NCBI RefSeq assembly: GCF_018070465.1
Contig: NZ_JAGPXT010000002.1
Location: 186,001 to 250,000, forward strand
Direction: 5' to 3'
Length of the DNA: 64,000 bases
Source: Micromonospora sp. C95
Lineage (GTDB): Bacteria; Actinomycetota; Actinomycetes; Mycobacteriales; Micromonosporaceae
How positions within the stretch are numbered: position 1 is the stretch's first letter; the number at the start of each line of letters is the position of its first letter. The notes beneath the pieces are model-generated. The model searched no databases. It saw only the letters and a program-made list of their open reading frames with translations, and was not told the origin of the DNA. This document shows positions 43,752 through 51,956 of this stretch, in pieces. The position numbers and the translations under genes were made by a program.

Positions 43752-45172
43752 GGCTGCGCCTCGCGGTCCGGTCCGGCGGTGGCGGCCGGGCCGCCCGTCG
43801 CCGCGCGGTCCGGTCCGATGGTCGCGGCCGGGCCGCCCGTCGCCTCGCGGTGCAGGTCGAGGGCGCGGTCGATGAGCTGCCCGGCGCTGCCGAGCCAGCC
43901 GGCCGGGTCGAGCGCGGCATCGACGTCCGCTTCGGACAGGTGGGCGCGCAGGTCCGCCTCGGCCAGCAGCCCCGCCCGGAAATCGGGCCGGGCGGCGGCG
44001 CGGCGGACCAGGTCGTGGGCGGCGGCACGGCCGAGGGCCGGTGCCAGCCGGGCGGCCACCGCCTCGGCGAGCAGCAGGCCGCCGCTGGCGTCCAGATTGG
44101 CGCGCATCCGCTGCGGACGCACGTCGAGGCCGGCGAGCATGCGGGCGGTACGGGCGGTCGCCCCCCCGGCGAGGTGCACCAGGTCGAGCAGTGGCTCCCA
44201 CTCGGCGTGCCAGCCGCCGGTGGCCCGCTCGTGCTCCTGCGCGGCGGCGGCGAACAACGTGCCGACGAGCCCGGGGCCACGCCGGGCCGCGGCGGTGACC
44301 AGCACCGAGTCCACCGGGTTGCGCTTGTGCGGCATCGCCGAGGAGCCGCCGCGCCCCGGCCCACCCTCGGCCACCTCACCGACCTCGCTCTGCGCGAGCA
44401 GGCCCACGTCGAGGGCGATCTTGCCGGTGGCGGCGAGCAACCCGCCGAGGGCTGCGGCCAGGTCGAGCAGGGGCTGACGGCGGGTGTGCCAGGGCAACGG
44501 GCTCGCCGCCAGACCCAGGTGCGCGGCGTACCGGTCGGCCATCGCCGGCCCGGCCGGGCCGTACCCGGCGAGGGTGCCGACCGCCCCGCCGAGCTGTGCG
44601 GGCAGGTCGGCGCACGCTCGGCTCAGCCGGGTCCGCGACTGCACCAGAGCGACCAGCCAGCCGGCCGCCTTGAGCCCGAAGGTGGTCGGCGCGGCCTGCT
44701 GGCCGAGCGTGCGGGCGGCCATCAGGGTGTCTCGGTGGGTCCGGGCCAGCCGGGCGGCGGCGTCGGCGGCGTCGGCGAGGTGCCGCAGCAGCGGCCCGGC
44801 GGCGCGGACCGCCACCAGCGACAGGGCGGTGTCGAGCACGTCCTGGCTGGTGGCGCCGTGGTGCACCCAGGGCCGGGCCGGTGCGGCGACCGCGGCGGTC
44901 AACTCGCGCACCAGTGGGACGACGGGGTTGCCGGCCGCCTCGGCCGCGGCACCGAGCACGGCCGGGTCGTACCGCTCGGTGCGGCACTGCCGGACGATCT
45001 CGTCGGCGGCCTCGGTGGGCAGCAGCCCGACGTCGGCGCCGGCCCGGGCGAGGGCTGCCTCCGCGTCCAGCAGCGCCCGCAGCAGGGCGTGGTCGCCGAG
45101 TTCGGCGTCGACGTCGGGGGTGCCGGAGAGCCCGCGCAGCAGTGCCTCAGACGGCGAAGAAGACGGTCTCAT
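43748..45172 (-). CDS. pcaB: 3-carboxy-cis,cis-muconate cycloisomerase
   Basis: A 474-residue fumarase/aspartase-superfamily enzyme. The superfamily signature GGSSAMPHKRNPVDS is clear, with HHGATSQDVLDTAL earlier, containing the conserved His. It cyclises 3-carboxymuconate to 4-carboxymuconolactone. ATG 45172 lies inside the end of pcaG (26-bp overlap). The last 25 residues consist of a GGPAATxGPDR unit repeated twice, encoded by a 42-bp tandem repeat, and look like a dispensable tail. Confidence 0.93.
   Translation of the reverse strand: MRPSSSPSEALLRGLSGTPDVDAELGDHALLRALLDAEAALARAGADVGLLPTEAADEIVRQCRTERYDPAVLGAAAEAAGNPVVPLVRELTAAVAAPARPWVHHGATSQDVLDTALSLVAVRAAGPLLRHLADAADAAARLARTHRDTLMAARTLGQQAAPTTFGLKAAGWLVALVQSRTRLSRACADLPAQLGGAVGTLAGYGPAGPAMADRYAAHLGLAASPLPWHTRRQPLLDLAAALGGLLAATGKIALDVGLLAQSEVGEVAEGGPGRGGSSAMPHKRNPVDSVLVTAAARRGPGLVGTLFAAAAQEHERATGGWHAEWEPLLDLVHLAGGATARTARMLAGLDVRPQRMRANLDASGGLLLAEAVAARLAPALGRAAAHDLVRRAAARPDFRAGLLAEADLRAHLSEADVDAALDPAGWLGSAGQLIDRALDLHREATGGPAATIGPDRAATGGPAATAGPDREAQP
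43761..43844. repeat. 42-bp tandem duplication at the 3' end of pcaB
   Basis: Two adjacent 42-bp units (43761-43802 and 43803-43844) differ at only a few positions. The unit length is a multiple of three, so it adds 14 residues to the PcaB C-terminus without a frame change. Confidence 0.75.
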
Positions 45173-45716
45173 GCTCTCCCTGCAGCCGGATGTCGAACTG
45201 GAACCCGTCCGTGGCCGGCCGGGCCAGCAGCGTGTCACGACGCTGCGGGTCGACGGTACGCAGCACCGGGTCGGTGGCGTTGGCCGCCTCGCCGGGAAAG
45301 TAGACCCGGGTGACGAGGCGGTGCAGCAGCCCCCGCCCGAACACCGACAGGGTCAGGTGCGGTGCCTCGGTGTCGCCGTCGAAGGTGGGCAGCGGGCCCG
45401 GCCTGACGGTGTGCAACGCGTACCGGCCCTCGGTGTCGGTCTCGGCCCGACCGAAACCCCGGAAGCCGGGGACCGTCGACGGCCGGGCGCCACGGGGATC
45501 GTCGGGGTGGTCGAAGCGACCGTCGGGATCGGCCTGCCAGCTCTCCACCATCGCGTCGACCACGGCCGCGCCGGTGCCGTCGACGATCCGGCCGCGCAGC
45601 CAGAACGCCTCCGGCGTGCCCTCCGGCACCACGTACGGCCCGTCCGGCCAGCTCAGCCCGATGTGCAGGTACGGCCCGACGGTCTGGGCGGGCGTGACGC
45701 CCAACGACTCACTCAT
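45147..45716 (-). CDS. pcaG: Protocatechuate 3,4-dioxygenase alpha subunit
   Basis: A 189-residue intradiol dioxygenase subunit: TPAQTVGPYLHIGLSW at the start, a beta-sandwich core with VESWQADPDGRF, and PHLTLSVFGRGLLHRLVTRVYFPGE. As usual for alpha subunits, the iron-ligand positions of the beta subunit are not all kept. It pairs with PcaH to open the ring of protocatechuate between the hydroxyls. Its start overlaps the pcaH stop by 8 bp. Confidence 0.95.
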   Translation of the reverse strand: MSESLGVTPAQTVGPYLHIGLSWPDGPYVVPEGTPEAFWLRGRIVDGTGAAVVDAMVESWQADPDGRFDHPDDPRGARPSTVPGFRGFGRAETDTEGRYALHTVRPGPLPTFDGDTEAPHLTLSVFGRGLLHRLVTRVYFPGEAANATDPVLRTVDPQRRDTLLARPATDGFQFDIRLQGEHETVFFAV

Positions 45717-46449
45717 CGTCGTCCTCGTCCTCGAACACGGTGGCCTCCCGGCCCCGCAGCACGATGTCGAACTCGTAGGCGAGCGCCCACTCGGGGCGGG
45801 TCGCGGCGTGGTCGTAGCGGGCCACCATCCGCTGTCGGGCCTGCTCGTCGCGGACCGAGTTGAAGATCGGGTCCTGGGAGAACAGCGGGTCGCCCGGGAA
45901 GTACATCTGGGTCACCAGCCGCTGGGTGAAGGCGCGGCCGAAGAGGGAGAAGTGGATGTGCGCGGGCCGCCAGGCGTTGTCGTGGTTGCGCCACGGGTAG
46001 GCGCCGGGCTGCACGGTGACGAAGTGGTAACGCCCGTCGGCGTCGGTCAGGGCGCGCCCGACGCCGGTGAAATTCGGGTCCAGTGGCGCCGGCCAGGTGT
46101 CGGCGGCGTGCCGGTAGCGGCCGGCGGCGTTGGCCTGCCAGATCTCGACCAGGGTGTGCGGCACCGCGCGGCCGTCGCCGTCGACGACCCGGCCGTGCAC
46201 GATGATCCGCTGCCCGAGGGGTTCGCCGTCGTGCTGGCGGGTCAGGTCGTGGTCCAGCTCGCCGAGGCGGCCCTCGCCGAGCAGCGGGCCGGTGACCTCG
46301 GTGAGCCGCTGCGGCAGGTAGGTCAACGGCTGCTGAGGTGCCCGGACGACGGTCGACCGGTAGCCGGGGCTGAGCAGCGGCGGATGGGCGTCGACATCGT
46401 CGCGCCGGTAGCTCGGCAGGATCAGTCTCCGCTCGGCGTCCTGGGTCAC
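45709..46449 (-). CDS. pcaH: Protocatechuate 3,4-dioxygenase beta subunit
   Basis: A 246-residue catalytic subunit. The four Fe(III) ligands can be assigned by spacing: Tyr112 (GRYRH), Tyr151 (GAYPWRN), His164 and His166 (RPAHIHF). It oxidises protocatechuate with O2 to 3-carboxy-cis,cis-muconate as an (alpha-beta-Fe)n complex with PcaG. GTG 46449 has GAGGAG upstream. The 106-bp gap to pcaJ is the only sizeable gap in the operon; no clear promoter is visible there. Confidence 0.96.
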   Translation of the reverse strand: MTQDAERRLILPSYRRDDVDAHPPLLSPGYRSTVVRAPQQPLTYLPQRLTEVTGPLLGEGRLGELDHDLTRQHDGEPLGQRIIVHGRVVDGDGRAVPHTLVEIWQANAAGRYRHAADTWPAPLDPNFTGVGRALTDADGRYHFVTVQPGAYPWRNHDNAWRPAHIHFSLFGRAFTQRLVTQMYFPGDPLFSQDPIFNSVRDEQARQRMVARYDHAATRPEWALAYEFDIVLRGREATVFEDEDDDE

Positions 46450-46555
46450 GGCCGCTCCTCTCCGTCAGTCGATCCGAGTATCCGCGACCCGGAGGATTCG
46501 AGCGGGTGCCCACTGACGATCGCACCGCCCGGCGGTTCGAGCTGAGGCTGGTCGG

Positions 46556-47320
46556 TCATGCCGCCGCCCGCATGGTCGCTTCCAGGGCGCGCAGTACGGC
46601 GAGTTCCTCGGCGGTGGGCGGCTCGACGGTGCTCAGATCCTGGGCGACGGCGAGCGGCCAGCCGGTGGCCTCGCGGGCCCGCTCGACGGTGACGCCCGGA
46701 TGCAGTCGGGTGAGGGTGAGTTCGCAGCTGTCCGGGTCGGCCTCGAGGATGCCGAGGTCGGTGATGACGGTGCGGGGTCCACCACCGCGCAGCCCCAGCC
46801 GGGCCCGGTCACCGGGGCCGGCGCCGTAGCCGACCGAGGTGACGAAGTCGACGCGCTCGGTGAACGTACGCCGGCTCTGCCGGACGATCACCACCACCTC
46901 GCCGCAGGAGGCGGCGATCTCGGGAGCGCCACCGGCACCGGGCAGGCGCACCTTCGGGTCGGTGTAGTCGCCACCGATGACTGTCGTGTTGATGTTGCCG
47001 TACCGGTCGAGCTGCGCGGCACCGAGGAAGCCGACGTCGATGCGGCCGGGTTGCAGCCAGTAGTTGAACACCTCGGGCACCGGGATCACCGCGTCGGCGG
47101 TGTCGGCCAGGACACCGTCACCGATGGACAGCGGCAGCCGGTCGGGCTTGGCACCGAGACAACCGGACTCGTAGATCAGCACCAGCTCGGGCGCGTGGGT
47201 GGCGCGGGCCAGGTTCGCCGCGGTGCTGGGCAGGCCGATCCCGACGAAGCAGGCGGTGCCGTCGCGCAACTGTCGGGCGGCCGCCACCGTCATCATCTCG
47301 TCGGCGGTGTACTGACTCAT
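46556..47320 (-). CDS. pcaJ: 3-oxoadipate CoA-transferase, beta subunit
   Basis: A 254-residue class I CoA-transferase subunit. The catalytic Glu lies in the motif IYESGCLG, with CFVGIGLPSTAANLA before it and GGDYTDPKVRLPGAGGAPEIAA following. With PcaI it transfers CoA from succinyl-CoA to 3-oxoadipate. ATG 47320 overlaps the pcaI stop (ATGA); the longer frame lies within pcaI. Confidence 0.93.
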   Translation of the reverse strand: MSQYTADEMMTVAAARQLRDGTACFVGIGLPSTAANLARATHAPELVLIYESGCLGAKPDRLPLSIGDGVLADTADAVIPVPEVFNYWLQPGRIDVGFLGAAQLDRYGNINTTVIGGDYTDPKVRLPGAGGAPEIAASCGEVVVIVRQSRRTFTERVDFVTSVGYGAGPGDRARLGLRGGGPRTVITDLGILEADPDSCELTLTRLHPGVTVERAREATGWPLAVAQDLSTVEPPTAEELAVLRALEATMRAAA

Positions 47321-48135
47321 GCCTTCGCCTCCGCCTTGCGCACGTGCCGTTCGATCCACTGTTGGAACGTGTCACGGTCCCGGCTGATCTCGTCCCAGGC
47401 CACGTAGAAGGCGTTGTCCCGCACCGAGTATCCCTGCGCGTAGGAGGGATGGGCGCCGCCGGGGACGTGCGCCACGGCGGTGACCGCCCAGCCGGGCAGC
47501 ACCACCTGGCCGGGTACCGGAGTCAGCTCGTCGACGATCTCCTCGACGGTGACCAGGGACCGGCGGGCGGCCAGCACCGCCTCCTTCTGTACGCCGGTGA
47601 TGCCCCACATCTGCACGTTGCCGGCGCGGTCGGCGCGCTGGGCGTGCACCACCGTCACGTCGGGGTTCAGCGCGGGGACCGCGGTCAGTGTCTCCCCGGT
47701 GAACGGGCAGTCGATGCTGCGGATGTTCGTGGTGTGTCGGGGCAGGTCGGTGCCGGTGTAGCCACGCAGCACGGCGAAGGGCAGGCCGGAGGCACCGGCG
47801 ACGTAGCGGTTGGCCATCCCGGCGTGGCTGTGTTCCTCCAGCTCCAGCGGGACGGGCCAGGAGTTCTGCACGGCGTCGCGGAAGCGGTGCAGCGACCCCA
47901 CACCGGGGTTGCCGCCCCAGGAGAAGACCAGGCGGCGGGCGCAGCCGGCGCCGATGAGCTGGTCGTAGACGACGTCGGGGGTCATCCGCACCAGCGTCAG
48001 GTCGCGCCGCTCCTGCCGGATGATCTCGTGGCCGGCGGCGAACGGGATCAGGTGGGTGAATCCCTCAAGGGCCACCGTGTCACCGTCGCGGACCAGCTCC
48101 GCGACGCCGTCGGCAAGCGAGACGAGCTTCGCCAT
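47317..48135 (-). CDS. pcaI: 3-oxoadipate CoA-transferase, alpha subunit
   Basis: A 272-residue class I CoA-transferase subunit with GDTVALEGFTHLIPFAAGHEII, the Gly-rich FSWGGNPGVGSLHRFRDA and HAQRADRAGNVQMWGITG. It is the first gene of the pcaIJHGBDC-R operon. A GGGAGG ribosome site precedes ATG 48135. The promoter and operator lie at 48176-48236. Confidence 0.93.
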   Translation of the reverse strand: MAKLVSLADGVAELVRDGDTVALEGFTHLIPFAAGHEIIRQERRDLTLVRMTPDVVYDQLIGAGCARRLVFSWGGNPGVGSLHRFRDAVQNSWPVPLELEEHSHAGMANRYVAGASGLPFAVLRGYTGTDLPRHTTNIRSIDCPFTGETLTAVPALNPDVTVVHAQRADRAGNVQMWGITGVQKEAVLAARRSLVTVEEIVDELTPVPGQVVLPGWAVTAVAHVPGGAHPSYAQGYSVRDNAFYVAWDEISRDRDTFQQWIERHVRKAEAKA

Positions 48136-48175
48136 GAGCCTCCCTGCCTCCTGTGTCGAACGCCCACCGACAAGT

Positions 48176-48190
48176 GTTCGGTATGCGGAC
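48176..48190. promoter_or_regulatory. PcaR-type operator in the pca operon leader
   Basis: GTTCGGTATGCGGAC has the form GTTCG-N5-CGGAC, one base from the perfect GTTCG-N5-CGAAC palindrome. The known Pseudomonas PcaR site is of the same 15-bp GTTCG-N5-CG type. It would lie just downstream of the transcription start of pcaI, fitting repression by the IclR protein of the operon. Confidence 0.6.
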
Positions 48191-48206
48191 CGGCGTACTT
48201 ATCTCG

Positions 48207-48236
48207 AACGTAATCGGCGTTGGTGACGTTCGTCAA
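48207..48236 (-). promoter_or_regulatory. Putative pca operon promoter
   Basis: On the minus strand TTGACG (48231-48236) and TACGTT (48207-48212, matching the actinobacterial TAnnnT) are 18 bp apart and read towards pcaI. A 12-bp perfect palindrome TGACGTTCGTCA (48224-48235) overlaps the -35. Confidence 0.5.
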
Positions 48237-48297
48237 CGCGCCCCGGCCGACCGGCTTCCCGGACCCGATCCCATTGCAGAAATGTTGCGGCGATCCG

Positions 48298-48326
48298 TTG
48301 ACGCGGCTCGGGTACCGTGCAAATGT
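48298..48326 (+). promoter_or_regulatory. Putative promoter of the aldehyde dehydrogenase-pobA unit
   Basis: TTGACG (48298-48303) and AAATGT (48321-48326) are 17 bp apart and read towards the genes at 48478. A perfect palindromic operator follows at 48339, about where transcription would start. Confidence 0.45.
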
Positions 48327-48338
48327 CCTTGATGAGAA

Positions 48339-48363
48339 CGCTTGTTCGGCAGGCGAACAAGCG
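48339..48363. promoter_or_regulatory. PcaR-type operator before the aldehyde dehydrogenase gene
   Basis: CGCTTGTTCG and its exact complement are separated by GCAGG: 10-bp arms and a 5-bp spacer. The core GTTCG-N5-CGAAC (48344-48358) is a perfect form of the IclR/PcaR 15-bp site, and the same core type stands before pcaI. Confidence 0.7.
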
Positions 48364-48477
48364 ACGCGCGACCGGCCCGGGCCACCGCCGGGGCCGCCGC
48401 ACGTATCAGCCGTGGCCGGACCCATCCCGCCGGCCACCGCCCGTGGCCGTCCCACCTGCGGCGCAAGGAGGATCACC

Positions 48478-49938
48478 ATGCCCCTGCTCGACACCGACAC
48501 CTGGCACGGCCGGATCTACAGCGACGGCTGGGTGCGGGCCTCCGGCGGCACCGCCGCCGTCCGCGCCCCCGCCACCGGCGAGGAGATCGGCCAGGTCGGC
48601 GTGGCCGACGCCGACGACGTCGCGCGAGCCAGCATCCGGGCCGCCGCCGCGCAGCGGGCCTGGGCCGCCACCAGCTACACCGAGCGGGCCGCCGTGCTGC
48701 GCCGGGCCGGCGCGTTGTGGGAGCAGCACGCCGCCGAGGTCGGCGAGTGGGTGGTCCGCGAGTCCGGGTCGATCCCGCCGAAGGGCGGCCTGGAGACCGG
48801 CACCGCCGCGCAGGAGTGCTACGAGGCCGCGACGCTGCCCTCGCAGTCGCTCGGTGAGATCATCCCGAGCGCTCAGCCCCGACTGAGCCTGGCCCGCCGG
48901 CTACCGGTCGGCGTGGTGGGCGTCATCTCGCCGTTCAACGCCCCGCTGATCCTGGCGATCCGCTCGGTGGCTCCGGCGCTGGCGCTGGGCAACGCGGTGG
49001 TGCTCAAACCGGACCTGCGTACGGCGGTCTGCGGTGGGCTGTCCATCGCCCGGGTCTTCGAGGAGGCCGGGCTGCCCGAGGGCCTGCTGCACGTGCTGCC
49101 GGGCGGCGTCGCGACCGGCGAGGCGCTGGTCGCCGACCCGCGCGTACGGGTGATCAGCTTCACCGGGTCGTCCGCCGCCGGCCGCAAGGTCGGCGAGGCC
49201 GCCGCCCGGCACCTGAAGCGGGCCCACCTGGAACTGGGCGGCAACTCCGCGCTGGTGGTGCTCGACGACGCGGACCTGGACCTCGCCGTCTCGGCCGGCG
49301 CGTGGGGTTCCTTCCTGCACCAGGGGCAGATCTGCATGACCACCGGCCGGCACCTGGTGCACGAGAGCCTCGCCGAGCGGTACGTCACCGAGTTGGCCGC
49401 CAAGGCCGACCACCTGCCGGTCGGTGACCCCGCCAAGGAGCAGGTGGCGCTCGGACCGATCATCGACGAGGCGCAGCGCGACAAGATCCACTCCCTGGTC
49501 ACGTCGAGCGTGGACGCGGGCGCCCGGCTGGCCGCCGGCGGCACCTACGAGGGGCTGTTCTACCGGCCCACCGTGCTCGCCGACGTCACCCCGGACACCC
49601 CGGCGTACGCGCAGGAGGTCTTCGGTCCGGTGGCCCCGGTGCTCACCTTCGGCGACCTGGACGAGGCGGCGGCGCTGGCCGGCGCCAGCGAGTACGGGCT
49701 GTCGCTGGGCATCCTCAGCCGCGACGTGATGAAGGCGATGGCGCTGGCCGAGCGCATTCCCAGTGGCATCGTGCACATCAACGACCAGACCGTCAGCGAC
49801 GAGGCGGTGGCGCCGTTCGGCGGGGTCGGCGCCTCCGGCACCGGTTCCCGCTTCGGTGGGGCGGCGGCCAACATCGAGGCGTTCACCGAGACGCAGTGGC
49901 TCACGATGCAGGGTGACGTCACCCGCTACCCGTTCTAG
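48478..49938 (+). CDS. Aromatic aldehyde (benzaldehyde/vanillin-type) dehydrogenase
   Basis: A 486-residue NAD(P)+-dependent aldehyde dehydrogenase. The cofactor region is ISPFNAPLILAIRSVAPALALGNAVVLKPD, the catalytic Glu motif HLELGGNSALVVL and the catalytic Cys is in GQICMTTGR. The GQICM wording and the neighbour pobA point to benzaldehyde/vanillin/4-hydroxybenzaldehyde dehydrogenases. It would deliver 4-hydroxybenzoate (or vanillate) to the next enzyme. ATG 48478 has AAGGAGG at ideal distance. It is divergent from the pca operon across a 342-bp regulatory region. Confidence 0.87.
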   Translation: MPLLDTDTWHGRIYSDGWVRASGGTAAVRAPATGEEIGQVGVADADDVARASIRAAAAQRAWAATSYTERAAVLRRAGALWEQHAAEVGEWVVRESGSIPPKGGLETGTAAQECYEAATLPSQSLGEIIPSAQPRLSLARRLPVGVVGVISPFNAPLILAIRSVAPALALGNAVVLKPDLRTAVCGGLSIARVFEEAGLPEGLLHVLPGGVATGEALVADPRVRVISFTGSSAAGRKVGEAAARHLKRAHLELGGNSALVVLDDADLDLAVSAGAWGSFLHQGQICMTTGRHLVHESLAERYVTELAAKADHLPVGDPAKEQVALGPIIDEAQRDKIHSLVTSSVDAGARLAAGGTYEGLFYRPTVLADVTPDTPAYAQEVFGPVAPVLTFGDLDEAAALAGASEYGLSLGILSRDVMKAMALAERIPSGIVHINDQTVSDEAVAPFGGVGASGTGSRFGGAAANIEAFTETQWLTMQGDVTRYPF

Positions 49939-49962
49939 GCCGTCGGAACCAAGGAGGCATGG

Positions 49963-51132
49963 ATGCGTACCCAGGTCGGCATCATCGGAGCGGGACCGGC
50001 CGGTCTCATGCTGTCGCACCTGCTGCACCGGCACGGCATCGACTCGGTGGTGCTGGAGAGCCGCAGCCGGGAGTACGTGGAGCACCGGCTACGCGCCGGC
50101 GTGCTCGAACAGGGCTCGGTCGACCTGCTGCGCGACACCGGCCTGGGGGCCCGGCTGGACCGGGAGGGGATGCGGCACGAGGGCATCGAGCTGCGCTTCG
50201 ACGGCGAGTCGCACCGGGTGCCGATGACCGAGCTGACCGGCCGGGCGATCACCGTGTACGGCCAGCAGGAGGTGGTCAAGGACATGATCGCCGCCCGGGT
50301 GGCGGCCGGCGGGACGATCCTGTTCGAGGCACCCGCCGACCGGCTGTCCGGGCTGGACAGCGCCCCGGTGATCCACTTTCGGCACCAGGGCCGGGACGAG
50401 GAGTTGCACTGCGACTTCGTGGTCGGTTGCGACGGCTACCACGGGATCAGCCGGCCGACCGTGCCCGACGGGGTGCTGACCACCTACGAGCGCACCTACC
50501 CGTTCGCCTGGCTGGGCGTCCTCGCCGCCGCCCCACCTGCGGTGGAGGAGCTGATCTACGCCCACCACGAACGCGGTTTCGCCCTCTACAGCATGCGCTC
50601 GCCGCAGATCTCGCGGCTGTATCTCCAGGTGCCGGCCGACGAGGACATCGCCGACTGGCCGGACGAGCGGATCTGGGCCGAGCTGCGGACCCGGTTGGAG
50701 ACGGTGCCGAACTGGACGCTCAACGAGGGGCCGGTGCTGGAGAAGTCGATCACCCCGTTGCGCAGCCTGGTGGTCGAGCCGATGCAGTGGCAACGGCTGT
50801 ACCTGGCCGGCGACGCGGTGCACATCGTGCCGCCGACCGGTGCCAAGGGCATGAACCTGGCCCTTGCCGACGTCGCGTTGCTCGGTGACGCCTTCGCCGC
50901 CTGGTACGCCGACGGCAGCACCGACCTGCTGGACGGCTACTCGCGCACCGCGCTGCGCCGGGTCTGGCGGGCGCAGCAGTTCTCCTGGTGGATGACCTCG
51001 ATGCTGCACCGGCTCAACGCCGACGACCCGTACGAGGCGAAGCTCCAGTCGGCGACCCTGCGCTACGTCACCACGTCTCCGGCGTACGCCACCAGCCTCG
51101 CCGAGAACTACGTCGGCCTGCCCGAGGTGTGA
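49963..51132 (+). CDS. pobA: 4-hydroxybenzoate 3-monooxygenase
   Basis: A 389-residue flavoprotein hydroxylase. The N-terminal FAD motif is GIIGAGPAGLMLSHLL. The DG motif VVGCDGYHGISR and the second FAD motif YLAGDAVHIVPPTGAKGMNLALAD follow. Length and sequence match p-hydroxybenzoate hydroxylase. It converts 4-hydroxybenzoate to protocatechuate using NAD(P)H and O2, supplying the substrate of PcaGH. It lies 24 nt after the aldehyde dehydrogenase and shares its promoter. Confidence 0.95.
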   Translation: MRTQVGIIGAGPAGLMLSHLLHRHGIDSVVLESRSREYVEHRLRAGVLEQGSVDLLRDTGLGARLDREGMRHEGIELRFDGESHRVPMTELTGRAITVYGQQEVVKDMIAARVAAGGTILFEAPADRLSGLDSAPVIHFRHQGRDEELHCDFVVGCDGYHGISRPTVPDGVLTTYERTYPFAWLGVLAAAPPAVEELIYAHHERGFALYSMRSPQISRLYLQVPADEDIADWPDERIWAELRTRLETVPNWTLNEGPVLEKSITPLRSLVVEPMQWQRLYLAGDAVHIVPPTGAKGMNLALADVALLGDAFAAWYADGSTDLLDGYSRTALRRVWRAQQFSWWMTSMLHRLNADDPYEAKLQSATLRYVTTSPAYATSLAENYVGLPEV

Positions 51133-51174
51133 GGGAGGGGCCTTTCAACGTCTCAGGAGTGCGCGTCCGACGTC

Positions 51175-51921
51175 TCAGGAGTGCGCGGCAGCCTTGCGCG
51201 CGAGGATGAGCTGGAAGCGGGGGCTGCCGTCGCGGTGCGTGCCCAGGGCGGGCAAGGCGGCATCCGTCGCGGTGAAGCCGGCCGCCGTCAGGTCGGCACA
51301 GAGCGCGGGCAACGGCGCGCTGTGGTAGTACATGACGAACGGCGGGCGCCAGACGACGTTGCGTACCCGCATGACCAGGTCGAATCCGCGCGTCATCCAG
51401 TGCGACACCGAGGTGAGCGGTGCCCTGCCGATCGGGATGGCGAAGAGTCCGCCGGGCCGCAGCGCCCGGTACACCCCGGCGAAGAGCGCGGGCCGTTCGG
51501 TCGGCAGGAAGTGTCCGAGCGCTCCGGCGCTGACCGCGAGGTCGAAGCCCGCGGCGAACGGCAGCGCCCGAGCGTCGGCCCGGACCCAGGTGGCATCCGG
51601 GTACGCGCGGCGGGCCTGGGCGAGCATTCCGGCGCTGAAGTCGACGCCGGTGATCCCTTCGGAACACAGGGACCGGAGCACCCGCATGCCCGCGCCGGTA
51701 CCGCAGCACACGTCCAGGCCGTGCGCGAACGACCCGAGTTCGGACAGCGCCTCGACGGTCGCGTCGAGCACGCTTTCCGGCGTACGAAAGGGCGTGTGGT
51801 CGAACTTCGGCGCCAGCAGGTCGTAGCCGCGCTCGACCGAGGAGAGCGCCTGGACGCACAGCTCCCGCAGCGACGGGCCTTGTGGCGAGAACACCGGCCG
51901 AGGGTACCTGCCGACCGTCAC
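51175..51921 (-). CDS. Class I SAM-dependent methyltransferase
   Basis: A 248-residue methyltransferase. Motif I LDVCCGTGAGMRVL lies near residue 65, the acidic motif II in GITGVDFSAGMLAQARRAYP, and ADARALPFAAGFDLAVSAGALGHF and a post-motif RALRPGGLFAIPIG follow. The substrate is unknown; the sequence is of the UbiE/methyltransferase-11 kind. GTG 51921 has GGAG at 4 nt; the longer frame overlaps the next gene. It is convergent with pobA, so functional linkage with the aromatic cluster is not implied. Confidence 0.85.
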   Translation of the reverse strand: MTVGRYPRPVFSPQGPSLRELCVQALSSVERGYDLLAPKFDHTPFRTPESVLDATVEALSELGSFAHGLDVCCGTGAGMRVLRSLCSEGITGVDFSAGMLAQARRAYPDATWVRADARALPFAAGFDLAVSAGALGHFLPTERPALFAGVYRALRPGGLFAIPIGRAPLTSVSHWMTRGFDLVMRVRNVVWRPPFVMYYHSAPLPALCADLTAAGFTATDAALPALGTHRDGSPRFQLILARKAAAHS

Positions 51922-51956
51922 CCGCTCCGGCCGAAGTCGGGCCGTACCGCAGTTCG

